A stretch of 64,000 bases of DNA, taken from NCBI RefSeq assembly GCF_000582785.1, contig NZ_HG931174.1, forward strand, positions 241,424-305,423, in the 5' to 3' direction. This stretch comes from Candidatus Blastococcus massiliensis AP3. GTDB lineage: Bacteria > Actinomycetota > Actinomycetes > Mycobacteriales > Geodermatophilaceae. Shown piece by piece: positions 24,724-32,941 of this stretch. Positions within the stretch are counted from its first letter, which is position 1, and each line of letters opens with the position of its first letter. The position numbers and the translations under genes were made by a program. The notes below the pieces were generated by a model. That model was not told the DNA's origin. It did no database searches and saw only the letters and a program-made list of their open reading frames with translations.

Positions 24724-27702
24724 TCAGTCGCCGCCCGTCCCCGAGCCGTCCGCGGCTGCCTGCGCCGCGCGGTAGGCCTCGACGGCGGCGTCCAGCTGCT
24801 CCAGCGCCCGGCCCTGGCCGGCGAAGTCACCGTTTCGCTGGGCGTCGCGCAGGGCCTCCAGAGCGGCGTTGATGTCGCCGACGGCCTCGTCCATGTCCGG
24901 GCTCGCCCCCGGCTGTCCCCCGCCGCCGGGTGCCGGAGCAGGTTCGGGCGCGGGTGCCGGCGTCGGCGCCTCCTCGCCCTCGTCCTCGTCCGGCGGAGTC
25001 ACCGGTAGCCCGTCACTGTCGGTCGCGATCTCCCCGGCCCCCTCGCCGAAGACCTGGTCCAGCGCCTCCGCCAGCGTGTTGGCGTAGCCGATCTGGCCAC
25101 CGAAGTTGACCAGCACCCGCTGCAGCAGCGGGAACCCGCCCTCGCCGGTGCTCTCCACGTAGAGCGGCTGCACGTAGAGCAGGCCGGCGTCCCCGATCGG
25201 CAGGGTCAGCAGGTTGCCGAGCACGGCGTTGGAGTTCTCGCTGTCGAACAGGGTGAGGTCGCGGCGGATCTCCTGGTTCGCGCCGAACGAGTTCTGCACC
25301 TGCCCCGGCCCCCGGAAGGGGGTGTTGCCCGGCAACTGCAGCACCTGGATGTCGCCGTAGCTCTCCGGCGCGCTCGACGCGGAGACGAACGCCGACAGGT
25401 TCGGCCGCTGGAAGGCGTTGAGCGCACTGGTCAGCTGGAACGTGGCCTCCGGGTCACCCGGCCGCTGGGCGAGGATGTAGTACGGCGGCTGGGCTTCCTC
25501 GACGTCCTGCGTGGGGTCGTCCGGGACCTGCCAGCGGTCACTGCCCTCGTAGAACGAGATCGGGTCGTCGACGTGGTAGCGGGTGAGGATGTCCCGCTGC
25601 ACCTTGAACAGGTCCTCGGGGTACCGCAGGTGGCTCTCCAGCTCCTCGGAGACCTCGCTCTTCGCCTCGACGGTCCCGGGGAACGCCTTCATGTAGGTCT
25701 GCAGGACCGGGTCCTGCTCGTCCCACTCGTACAGCGTCACCGTGCCGTCGTAGGCGTCGACCGTGGCCTTCACCGAGTTGCGGATGTAGTTGAAGGTGTC
25801 GTTCGGCAGCGCCGTCGTCCCCGTGCCGGTCAGCGCGTCGGTCGCCGCCTCGCCCAGCTCCATCTGCTCGGAGTAGGGGTAGGAGTCCGAGGTCGTGTAG
25901 CCGTCGAGGATCCAGGTCACCCGGCCGTCGATCACCGCGGGGTACGGGTCGCCGTCGACCTCCAGGAAGGGCGCTGCCTTCTCCACCCGCTGACGGGGGT
26001 CCCGGACGTAGAGGACCTTGGACTCCTCGTTGACCGCGCTCGAGAGCAGGAAGTTCCGCTCCCGGAAGTAGACGGCGAAGGTCAGCTGTCGGAAGAAGCT
26101 GCCGGCCGAGACCCCGCCCTCACCGTCGTAGGTGTTGTTGAGCTGCCGGTCGTCCGAGCCGGGCAGGTCGGACTCGCGGGGGGCGGTGCCCTCGGGCGCG
26201 CCGACCACCGAGTAGTCGTCGATCAGCTCGCCGTAGTAGATCCGGCTCTGCTCGACCGGGATGTCACCGGTGACGGGCAGGTCGCCGGTGGTGAAGCTCG
26301 GCTCACCGCCGTCGGAGCCGCCCACGACCTCGTTGGCCGGCGCGGCGACGAAGCCGTGCCCGTGGGTGTACACCGTGTGCCGGTTGATCCAGGTGCTCTG
26401 GTTCTCCGAGAGCCCCGCGCTGTTGAGCTCGCGCACGGCCACGACGTAGTCCCGGAGCTCGCCGTCGACGACGTAGCGGTCGACGTCGAGCTTCTCGGGG
26501 AAGCCGTACCAGTTCCGGATCTGCTGGCGGGCGGTGAACGTGTCGGCCAGGACGTTCGGGTCGAGCAGACGGGCGTTCGGGATGGTCTCGGTGTCGTTGC
26601 GCAGCTCCGCCAGCGCGACCTCCGGGTCGACGGCCTCGTCCTCGCTGTCCGTCGTCGTCTCCTGGGCGTAGTCGATGTACTCGACGTCGTCCAGGCCGTA
26701 CGCCTGCCGGGTCATCTCGATCGCCCGCTCGATGTACGGGGCCTCGCGCTCGTTGGCGCTGGGCTTGACCACGAACTGCTGCACGATCGCCGGGTAGGCC
26801 ACGCCGATGACCAGGCTGGAGGCCAGCAGCAGCACCAGCGCCGCGGCGGGCAGCAGGAAGTTGCGGACGACGATGTTGGCGAAGAACGCGATGGCGCAGA
26901 CCGCGGCGACGAAGACCAGGATCACCTTGGGCACCAGCAGCGCGTTGACGTCGGTGTAGCTGGCGCCGGTGAACACGTCGCCGCGCTCGGAGTAGACCAG
27001 TCCGTACCGGTCCAGCCAGTAGGCGACCGCCTTGAGCGCGACGAAGATGCCGAGCAGCACCGAGACCTGCACCCGCGCGGCCGAGGTCAGCTTCTGGCCG
27101 GGCGTCTGGACCCGGAGGCCACCGAACACGTAGTTGGTCAGCAGGGAGCCGATCAGCGCCAGGATGACGATGGCGAACCCGAAGCCGAGCACCAGCCGGT
27201 AGAAGGGGTACTCGAAGACGAAGAACGACAGGTCGAGGCCGAACTGCGGATCCGTCTGGCCGAACTCGGTGCTGTTGCGGAAGGTCAGCCAGGTCTCCCA
27301 GTTGCTCTGCGCGGTGAACCCGGCGAACAAGCCCAGGACGACGCCGACGGCGGTGAGCACCAGCCCGCGCCGGGGCTCCAGCGACTGCCGGTAGCGCTCG
27401 AGGTTCTGCTGCTCCAGCGACATGGGCCGGAAGGTCGGCCGGAAACGGTAGGCCAGGTAGACGGCCAGCGCCGTCAGACCACCGGTGGCCACGCCGGCGA
27501 CGGCGAACAGCAGGGCCCGGCTCTGCAGCTCGGTCCAGAAGACCTCGGTGTAGCCGGTCTCGTCGAACCACAGGTAGTCGACGTAGACGTTGGTCAGCGA
27601 GCCGATCACGGTGAACAGCACGAGCAGCACGGCGATGGCGCCGAGGACCAGCTTCGCGCGCCGGGACAGCGTCGGCACCGGCACGGGGGGCCGCATGGCC
27701 AC
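24724..27702 (-). CDS. UPF0182 family large membrane protein
   Basis: The 992-aa protein has seven or so transmembrane helices in its first 320 residues (for example LVLGAIAVLLVLFTVIGSL). A long extracytoplasmic domain follows, with conserved stretches such as QSTWINRHTVYTHGHGF, VFYGELI-like IYYGELIDDYSVV and QLPGNTPFRGPGQVQN. The tail is Pro/Ala/Glu-rich and then helical and acidic (MDEAVGDINAALEALRDAQ). The family is broadly conserved in actinobacteria and of unknown function. GTG 27702 is supported by GGAG 7 bp upstream; ATG 27696 is the alternative. It follows the YlbL-type gene by 149 bp, the same neighbour as in mycobacteria. Confidence 0.94.
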   Translation of the reverse strand: MAMRPPVPVPTLSRRAKLVLGAIAVLLVLFTVIGSLTNVYVDYLWFDETGYTEVFWTELQSRALLFAVAGVATGGLTALAVYLAYRFRPTFRPMSLEQQNLERYRQSLEPRRGLVLTAVGVVLGLFAGFTAQSNWETWLTFRNSTEFGQTDPQFGLDLSFFVFEYPFYRLVLGFGFAIVILALIGSLLTNYVFGGLRVQTPGQKLTSAARVQVSVLLGIFVALKAVAYWLDRYGLVYSERGDVFTGASYTDVNALLVPKVILVFVAAVCAIAFFANIVVRNFLLPAAALVLLLASSLVIGVAYPAIVQQFVVKPSANEREAPYIERAIEMTRQAYGLDDVEYIDYAQETTTDSEDEAVDPEVALAELRNDTETIPNARLLDPNVLADTFTARQQIRNWYGFPEKLDVDRYVVDGELRDYVVAVRELNSAGLSENQSTWINRHTVYTHGHGFVAAPANEVVGGSDGGEPSFTTGDLPVTGDIPVEQSRIYYGELIDDYSVVGAPEGTAPRESDLPGSDDRQLNNTYDGEGGVSAGSFFRQLTFAVYFRERNFLLSSAVNEESKVLYVRDPRQRVEKAAPFLEVDGDPYPAVIDGRVTWILDGYTTSDSYPYSEQMELGEAATDALTGTGTTALPNDTFNYIRNSVKATVDAYDGTVTLYEWDEQDPVLQTYMKAFPGTVEAKSEVSEELESHLRYPEDLFKVQRDILTRYHVDDPISFYEGSDRWQVPDDPTQDVEEAQPPYYILAQRPGDPEATFQLTSALNAFQRPNLSAFVSASSAPESYGDIQVLQLPGNTPFRGPGQVQNSFGANQEIRRDLTLFDSENSNAVLGNLLTLPIGDAGLLYVQPLYVESTGEGGFPLLQRVLVNFGGQIGYANTLAEALDQVFGEGAGEIATDSDGLPVTPPDEDEGEEAPTPAPAPEPAPAPGGGGQPGASPDMDEAVGDINAALEALRDAQRNGDFAGQGRALEQLDAAVEAYRAAQAAADGSGTGGD

Positions 27703-27851
27703 GAGCGGTCTCCTTCAGTTACGGGTCGTCAGGTGCGGATCCGGAGACGCGACCGCGTCGCCGGCGAGGTGGAGCCGACCGACCCTGGGCGCACTCCCCC
27801 GCTCATCCCAGCACAACGTGCCAGGACCGACGGGGTTCCCGGCGTCCTTCC

Positions 27852-28874
27852 TCAGCAGCCGGCGGGGGTGCGGCCGGCCCGGAGGTCGGCCAGTGCGGTC
27901 AGCGCGTCGTCGAGGGTGTCGACCCTGGCCAGGGGGATCCCCGGGTCCCTGGCCGCCAGGGCCTCCTCGCAGTTCCCTCCCGGCACGAGGAAGAGGTCGG
28001 CGTCGAGGTCACGGGCGGCGAGCATCTTCAGCGGTACCCCGCCGATCGGCCCGACCCGGCCGTCGACGTCGATCGTGCCGGTGCCGGCCACCAGTGCACC
28101 GCCGGTGAGGTCCTCGTCGCCGACCAGGTGGAGGATCCCGAGGGTCAGCATGAGGCCCGCCGACGGGCCACCGACGTCCTCCACCTGGATGTCGACGTCG
28201 AACGGTGCGGACGGCTGCTGCAGGACGCCGACGCCGAGCAGCGAGCCCTCGCCGTCGTCGGCGGCGCGCGTGGTGACCGTGCCGGTGCCCGGCTCGCCCA
28301 GGCGCGTGTACCCGACGGAGACGGCCGTCCGCGGCGGGATGGACGCGAGCACCGCGTCGAGGGCGTCGAGGTCGGGGGTCTGTCGGCCGTCGATCGACTC
28401 GAGGGCATCGCCCTCCTCCAGGACGGACTCCGACGGCGACCCCTCGGGCACCTGGCGGACGACGACCTTCTCCGGGAAACCGAGGTGGCCGAGCGCCACG
28501 CTCTCGGCCGCCTGCTCCGAGGTGAGGAAGGCACGGCGGTTGAGCTGGCGGGTCTCCTCCTCGGTCCGGTCGGGTGGGTACACCGACTCCTCCGGGACGA
28601 CGGCCACCTCGTCGTCGAACCAGCCGCGCACCGCCTGGACCAGGCTGAGCCCGCCCCGGCCGACGCCGACGGTGGTCAGGTTGAGGTTGCCCCCGACCTC
28701 GTTGCGCTCCCGGCCCTCGATCTCGATGATCGGCTCGCCGTCGATGTCGCCGAGGGTGTCGAAGGTCGGTCCGGGCACCTGCGCGACGTAGGGCACGGGC
28801 AGGGTCGTGCCGAGCAGCCCGAAGACCAGCAACAGCACTCCGCTGGCGGTCAGGACGGCGATCCGACGGGTCAC
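27852..28874 (-). CDS. YlbL/Lon-like PDZ serine protease, membrane-anchored
   Basis: The 340-aa protein has an N-terminal membrane anchor (residues 5-24, IAVLTASGVLLLVFGLLGTT), a PDZ domain about 125-200 (VRQVPEGSPSESVLEEGDALESIDGR), and a C-terminal S16 Lon-type peptidase domain. The dyad is Ser238 in GGPSAGLMLTLGIL and Lys283 in PLKMLAARD; the spacing of 45 residues is as in Lon. It probably cleaves substrates outside the membrane, since the anchor places the domain there. In Mycobacterium the homologue (Rv3194c) also lies next to UPF0182. Confidence 0.93.
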   Translation of the reverse strand: MTRRIAVLTASGVLLLVFGLLGTTLPVPYVAQVPGPTFDTLGDIDGEPIIEIEGRERNEVGGNLNLTTVGVGRGGLSLVQAVRGWFDDEVAVVPEESVYPPDRTEEETRQLNRRAFLTSEQAAESVALGHLGFPEKVVVRQVPEGSPSESVLEEGDALESIDGRQTPDLDALDAVLASIPPRTAVSVGYTRLGEPGTGTVTTRAADDGEGSLLGVGVLQQPSAPFDVDIQVEDVGGPSAGLMLTLGILHLVGDEDLTGGALVAGTGTIDVDGRVGPIGGVPLKMLAARDLDADLFLVPGGNCEEALAARDPGIPLARVDTLDDALTALADLRAGRTPAGC

Positions 28875-29002
28875 GACCGGCCACCCTATGTGTCACCTGC
28901 CGCTTCCCGCCCGGACGCCGGGCCGCGCCGGCCCGTGCGCCGTTCGCCCTGGGCGTGCCCAGCGCAGGGTGACGGGGGTCCACCTGCGTCTACCGTGGAC
29001 GC

Positions 29003-30337
29003 ATGAGCGACGTGCCCTTCGGCTTCGGTCTCCCCGACCGCGACCCCGAGCGCCGTGACGGCGGCGACAATCCGGGCGGAGGTGACCCCTTCGGCCTGGG
29101 GGCGCTGTTCGGTGGCATCGCCGGCGGCGGTTCTCCGGAGGACGTCCTGGGCAAGATGCCCCTGTTCGCCGAGCTGCAGAAGCTGATGAACTGGTCCGGC
29201 GGCCCGGTGAACTGGGATCTGGCCAAGCAGGGCGCCATCAGCCAGCTCTCCGCCGGTCACCAGCCGTCCTCCGACGGCGAGCGCACCGCCACGGCCGAGG
29301 CCCTGCGGCTGGCCGACCTGTGGCTGGACCAGGTGACCGAGCTGCCGTCGGGCATCGAGCGCACGGCGGCCTGGTCGCGGGTCGAGTGGGTGGAGGAGAG
29401 CCTGCCCGCCTGGGGGGCGCTCATCGATCCGCTGGCCGAGCGGGTAGTGGCGGCGATGACCAGCGCGCTGCCGCAGGAGGCGGCGATGTCCTTCGGACCG
29501 ATCGCCGGGATCATGGGCCGGATGGGCGGGCTGATGTTCGGCGCCCAGGTGGGCTCGGCGCTGGCCAAGCTGGCCGACGAGGTCCTCACCAGCACCGACG
29601 TGGGGCTCCCGCTCGCGCCCGCCGGGACCGGCGTGCTCGTGCCGCAGAACGTGGCCGAGTTCGCGGCCGGGCTCGACCGCCCGGCCGACGAGGTCCGGCT
29701 CTTCCTCGCCCTGCGCGAGGCCGCGGCCCAGCGGTTGTTCGCGCACGTGCCGTGGCTGCGCCAGCAGCTCCAGGACGCCGTCCACGCCTATGCCCGCGGC
29801 ATCACCATCGACCGGGAGGCCATCGAGCGGGGCGTCTCCGAGGCCTTGGCCGGCGGAGGGCTGGAGGGGCTGGACCCGAGCGACCCGGAGAGCATCCAGC
29901 GACTGCTCGGCAGCGGGCTCCTGGAGCCGGAGGAGACGCCCGAGCAGCAGATGGCGCTGCGCCGGCTGGAGACGATGCTCGCGCTGGTCGAGGGCTGGAT
30001 CGACACGGTCGTCGCGGCCGCCGCGACCGACCGGCTCCCCGGCCACGGCGCGCTGGCCGAGACGATGCGTCGCCGCCGGGCCACCGGCGGGCCGGCCGAG
30101 CAGACCTTCGCCACCCTCGTGGGACTGCAGCTTCGTCCCCGCCGACTGCGTGACGCCGCGACGGTGTGGGCCGCGATGGGCCAGAAGCACGGCAACGCCG
30201 ACCGCGACCGGCTCTGGAACCACCCCGACCTGCTGCCGACGTCCGAGGACCTCGACGAGCCGATGGACTTCGTCGCGCGGCAGGGGCTCGACGACGAGCT
30301 GGAGGCACTGACCGACGAGCAGCCGCCCGAGGACTGA
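29003..30337 (+). CDS. Zinc-metalloprotease-like DUF2342 protein
   Basis: The 444-aa protein has a Gly-rich N-terminus (FGLGALFGGIAGGG), then the conserved core AAMSFGPIAGIMGRMGGLMFGAQVGSALAKL. Next come VLVPQNVAEFAAGLDRPADEVRLFLALREAAAQRLFAHVPWLR and GLQLRPRRLRDAATVW. These define the DUF2342 family, annotated as zincin-like hydrolases. The segment REAAAQRLFAH is where relatives, as I recall them, carry a His after REAA; here the position is Ala, so catalytic status is doubtful. It corresponds to Rv3195 by position and family and is divergent from the YlbL-type gene. Confidence 0.87.
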   Translation: MSDVPFGFGLPDRDPERRDGGDNPGGGDPFGLGALFGGIAGGGSPEDVLGKMPLFAELQKLMNWSGGPVNWDLAKQGAISQLSAGHQPSSDGERTATAEALRLADLWLDQVTELPSGIERTAAWSRVEWVEESLPAWGALIDPLAERVVAAMTSALPQEAAMSFGPIAGIMGRMGGLMFGAQVGSALAKLADEVLTSTDVGLPLAPAGTGVLVPQNVAEFAAGLDRPADEVRLFLALREAAAQRLFAHVPWLRQQLQDAVHAYARGITIDREAIERGVSEALAGGGLEGLDPSDPESIQRLLGSGLLEPEETPEQQMALRRLETMLALVEGWIDTVVAAAATDRLPGHGALAETMRRRRATGGPAEQTFATLVGLQLRPRRLRDAATVWAAMGQKHGNADRDRLWNHPDLLPTSEDLDEPMDFVARQGLDDELEALTDEQPPED

Positions 30338-30338
30338 C

Positions 30339-30395
30339 GGCCCCGTCCGGAGGCTCGCCCCGAGCGTGCGAGGGGTGAGAGGGACGGGGCCCTCC
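30339..30395. repeat. GAGCGTGC-tipped intergenic hairpin, copy 1
   Basis: Outer arms GGCCCCGTCC (30339-30348) and GGACGGGGCC (30382-30391) enclose a second stem, CTCGCCCC/GGGGTGAG, with the tip GAGCGTGC. It lies between convergent stops (DUF2342 and YgjP genes) and probably acts as a terminator. It is the most divergent of four copies; the others are at 31662, 39127 and 55947. Confidence 0.75.
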
Positions 30396-30397
30396 TA

Positions 30398-30997
30398 CTA
30401 GTCGACGACGTCGGCTGCGTCTCCGCCGGCCGCTTCGGCGGTGTTGGCCAGCTCGACGCCCTCGAGGAAGCCGCGGGCCCGCTCGGCCCGGGGATAGCGC
30501 GCCACGAGGGCCCAGAACCGCTCGTCGTGACCCGGTTCGAGCAGGTGGACCAGTTCGTGCACCAGCACGTAGTCCACGACGTACTCGGGCATCGAGCGCA
30601 GGCGGCTGGACAGCCTGATGCTGCGGTCGGCCGGGGTGCACGAACCCCACCGGCGCTGCTGGTTGTCCACCCATCGGACCGACGCCGGCTCGGCCAGCCC
30701 GTCGAGGTGCGCGGCCGAGAGCGCACGGGCGCGCAGCATCAGCTCGTCGTCGCCACCCAGGGACCGGCGGCGTCGCTCCTCGCGGGTCTGCAGCTTGGCC
30801 ACCATCTGGGCCACCCAGCGACGCTCCTCGGCCGGGCTGAACGCCGCAGGGATGAGGACGACGGTGCGCCCGCTCTCGCGGTAGGCCGTCACCGTGCGCC
30901 GGCGCCGGGCGCTGCGCCGGACCTCGACGACCGACTCGGGGTCCCCACCGGGCATCGGGACCGGACCGCCGTCGTCGTCGGCCTTCCGGCGTGCCAT
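30398..30997 (-). CDS. YgjP-type (M48-like, DUF45) metallopeptidase
   Basis: The 199-aa protein has the zinc motif HELVH at about residues 147-151 in VDYVLVHELVHLLEPGHDERFW. The distal His is in EPGH and RWGSCTPADRSIRLSSRLRSMP lies just upstream; together these are the YgjP/DUF45 signature. The N-terminus carries the VEVRRSARRRRTVTAYRES strand region typical of the family. ATG 30997 is chosen; GTG 31003 is an alternative, and the frame stays open to 31459 without a convincing SD. The role is unknown. Confidence 0.82.
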   Translation of the reverse strand: MARRKADDDGGPVPMPGGDPESVVEVRRSARRRRTVTAYRESGRTVVLIPAAFSPAEERRWVAQMVAKLQTREERRRRSLGGDDELMLRARALSAAHLDGLAEPASVRWVDNQQRRWGSCTPADRSIRLSSRLRSMPEYVVDYVLVHELVHLLEPGHDERFWALVARYPRAERARGFLEGVELANTAEAAGGDAADVVD

Positions 30998-31506
30998 GGG
31001 CACGGCCCGGCGCACACCCGTCGGCGCCGGCGGACCGCCGGGGAGCTCGGGGTGTGCGGAGGCGTCGGGGAGCGTTCCTGGCACGGGGGCACCGTAAGCC
31101 ACTTCGCGGCCCCTGCGCGCGCCCGAGGACACCCTCTCGGGTACAGGTCGCACGGACGGTGGACATGGTGCGTCCCCGGCCGGTGACGACGGCGGCCCGG
31201 AGGTACGTTCCACAGCCCCCGGGAGGGGAAACCGCAGGTCGACCGGGGTCCTGCTCGTCACCGCGCGGAGTTGTCCCCCGGTGCGCCCCCTGCGCACGCA
31301 CAGGGACACGCCGACTGTTCCCCACGTGCTCCACAGGCTTGTCCACAGGTTGTGGGAACCGTTCTGTTCGTGTACGCCCCGCGAGCGGCGGAACGGCCCG
31401 GAAACGGACGCCCGCCGCCGGTACCGCAGGGCACGAGCACGGGTAGCGTCCCTGCGCAATGGCGCCCGGCGAGCGTGCCGAGACGCCCCCGAGACGAGGA
31501 GATCCC
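30998..31506. other. 509-bp region without a supported gene; DnaA-box-like cluster
   Basis: This stretch separates the divergent YgjP and DUF5679 genes. Frames are open on both strands, as is common at this GC content, but none has a convincing start or recognisable product. The notable content is a run of DnaA-box-like sequences at 31318-31358. A promoter for the DUF5679 gene should also lie near 31450-31500; none was recognised with confidence. Confidence 0.5.
31318..31358 (+). promoter_or_regulatory. DnaA-box-like cluster
   Basis: An exact match to the actinobacterial DnaA box, TTGTCCACA, is at 31339-31347. TGCTCCACA (7 of 9) is at 31327-31335 and the weaker TTCCCCACG is at 31318-31326. 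TTGTGGGAA follows at 31350-31358. Clustering at 9-12 bp spacing in non-coding DNA suggests a real binding site. It could regulate the flanking genes or titrate DnaA. No dnaA, dnaN or rpmH is near, so this is not the chromosomal origin. Confidence 0.4.
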
Positions 31507-31659
31507 GTGGCTGAGAGCTACAACGGCTACTGCGTGAAGTGCAAGGAGAAGCGCGACTTCGACGGCGAGGTCAAGGTGAGCGAGTCGGGGCGTCGCATGG
31601 CTCAGGGCACCTGCCCGGTCTGCGGCACCAAGATGAACCGGATCCTCGGCAAGGCCTAG
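31507..31659 (+). CDS. DUF5679 small zinc-ribbon protein
   Basis: The 50-aa protein carries two CxxC pairs, CVKCKEKR at residues 9-16 and CPVCGTK near residue 36, giving a zinc-ribbon fold. The start is GTG 31507 with GAGGAG 6-7 bp upstream. Family members are small, abundant, conserved actinobacterial proteins of unknown function. A hairpin repeat follows immediately and likely ends its transcript. Confidence 0.88.
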   Translation: MAESYNGYCVKCKEKRDFDGEVKVSESGRRMAQGTCPVCGTKMNRILGKA

Positions 31660-31661
31660 TC

Positions 31662-31716
31662 GGCCCCCTGCAGGGGCCCGATGCGAGCTCGCGAGCGTCG
31701 GGGGGCCGGGGTCCTT
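31662..31716. repeat. GAGCGTGC-tipped intergenic hairpin, copy 2
   Basis: The element starts GGCCCCCTGCAGGGGCCC (itself palindromic), continues with CGAGCTCGCGAGCGTCGGGG and ends GGTCCTT. It shares CTGCAGGGGCCCG and GGTCCTT with copy 3. It lies 2 bp after the DUF5679 stop, so it is a probable terminator. Confidence 0.75.
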
Positions 31717-31814
31717 GCGGTCTGATGGCGGCGTCCCTCTGGGGCGCCGCCGTCGTCGTCCCGGCCTGTGGACGGCGCCAGCGGCGCAACCGCCCGCGCT
31801 GCGACCCTCCCCTG

Positions 31815-32867
31815 GTGAGCGACACGGCCCATCCCCTGCTGCCCGCGGCCACGCCCCTGCTGCGCCGCGGCGTCGACTCCCTCCAGATCGGCGGGGTGGA
31901 CTCCACCGACGGGCTGCTGGTCACCCCCCACCCCGACGGCCTGGCGGGTCTGCTGCGCGGCCTCGACGGGCGGCGGGTGCAGCGGGCCGTGCTGGCCGAC
32001 GCCGCCCGGCAGGGGCTCGACCCGGGGGCGGTGTCCGCGGTGCTCGACGGGCTGCGCGCCACCCGGGTGCTCGTCGACGTCGACGCCGCCGACCTGGTGG
32101 CGAGCGACGCGGGGCCGGCCGCAGCGGCCCGCCGCGCCGCCGAGGCCCCGCCGGCCGGTGGCTGGCGGGCCCGGCGGTCGGCCGTCGTCCTCGTCGAAGG
32201 GGCCACCCGCGTCGGCACGCCACTGGCCGCCGTCCTGGCCGCCAGCGGAGTCGGGCGGGTGAGCGTCCGCGACAGCGCCGTGGTCTCCGCCGGCGACGCC
32301 GTCGTCGGCGGGGCCACCGCCGCCGACGAAGGACGGCCACGGTCGCTCGCCGCGGCCGACGCGGTGCGCCGGGCCAGCCCGCTCACCGACCTGCGGCCGG
32401 TACCGGAGGGCACCCGCCCCGACCTCGTCGTGCTGGCCCGGCCGTGGGCCGCCTCCGACCCGGCCGCCGCAGCCTGGGCCCGGGCTGGCGTGCCGCACCT
32501 GGTCGCCACCGTGCGCGGAGCCACCGGCGTGGTGGGACCGCTGGTCGTCCCGGGTGTGACCAGCTGCCTGCGGTGCGCCGACCTGCACCGCCGGGACGCC
32601 GATCCGCGCTGGCCGCACCTCGCCGCCCAGCTCACCGCCACCGAACCGCCCCCCAGCGGCGCGACCGTCACCTGCCTGCTCACCGCCGTGACCGCCGCCG
32701 TCCAGGTGCTGGCCTACCTCGACGGCGACGCCGCGCCGGTGACGCTGGATGCGACCCTGGACATCGCCCCACCGGACCTCGTCCCCCGTCGGCGACCGTG
32801 GCCGTCCCACCCCGACTGCGGCTGCGTCCGGCGGGTCGACGAGGCGACAGGGGACAATGGCCCGTGA
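31815..32867 (+). CDS. ThiF/E1-like protein (TOMM leader-binding type)
   Basis: The 350-aa protein has an N-terminal domain (PLLRRGVDSLQIGG, PHPDGLAGLLRGLDGRR) like the peptide-clamp region of TOMM-type cyclodehydratase partner proteins. A Rossmann-like E1 domain follows (AVVLVEGATRVGTPLAAVLAASGVGRVSVRD). Cys pairs in SCLRCADLHRRDADP and HPDCGC would bind zinc. No precursor peptide or cyclodehydratase is nearby, so a RiPP role is not supported here. GTG 31815 is chosen; the upstream open frame is antisense-like repeat DNA. It is followed by the AarF-type kinase as in mycobacteria. Confidence 0.8.
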   Translation: MSDTAHPLLPAATPLLRRGVDSLQIGGVDSTDGLLVTPHPDGLAGLLRGLDGRRVQRAVLADAARQGLDPGAVSAVLDGLRATRVLVDVDAADLVASDAGPAAAARRAAEAPPAGGWRARRSAVVLVEGATRVGTPLAAVLAASGVGRVSVRDSAVVSAGDAVVGGATAADEGRPRSLAAADAVRRASPLTDLRPVPEGTRPDLVVLARPWAASDPAAAAWARAGVPHLVATVRGATGVVGPLVVPGVTSCLRCADLHRRDADPRWPHLAAQLTATEPPPSGATVTCLLTAVTAAVQVLAYLDGDAAPVTLDATLDIAPPDLVPRRRPWPSHPDCGCVRRVDEATGDNGP

Positions 32868-32941
32868 GCGCGCTCGCGGGTTCCCCCGAGGCGACCCCGC
32901 GATGCCGCCGGGGCCGGGCACGGCGCCGACGAGGAGGACGC

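Noticed and set aside
25573..28791. 1072-codon plus-strand frame opposite UPF0182 and the YlbL-type gene
   Set aside because: It is antisense to two well-supported genes. The composition (repeated RRP, VGG and HDR) is typical of high-GC shadow frames.
31815..32867. A RiPP (TOMM) biosynthetic cluster around the ThiF-like gene
   Set aside because: No cyclodehydratase, dehydrogenase, transporter or precursor peptide is nearby; the neighbourhood is the conserved whiB7 block instead.
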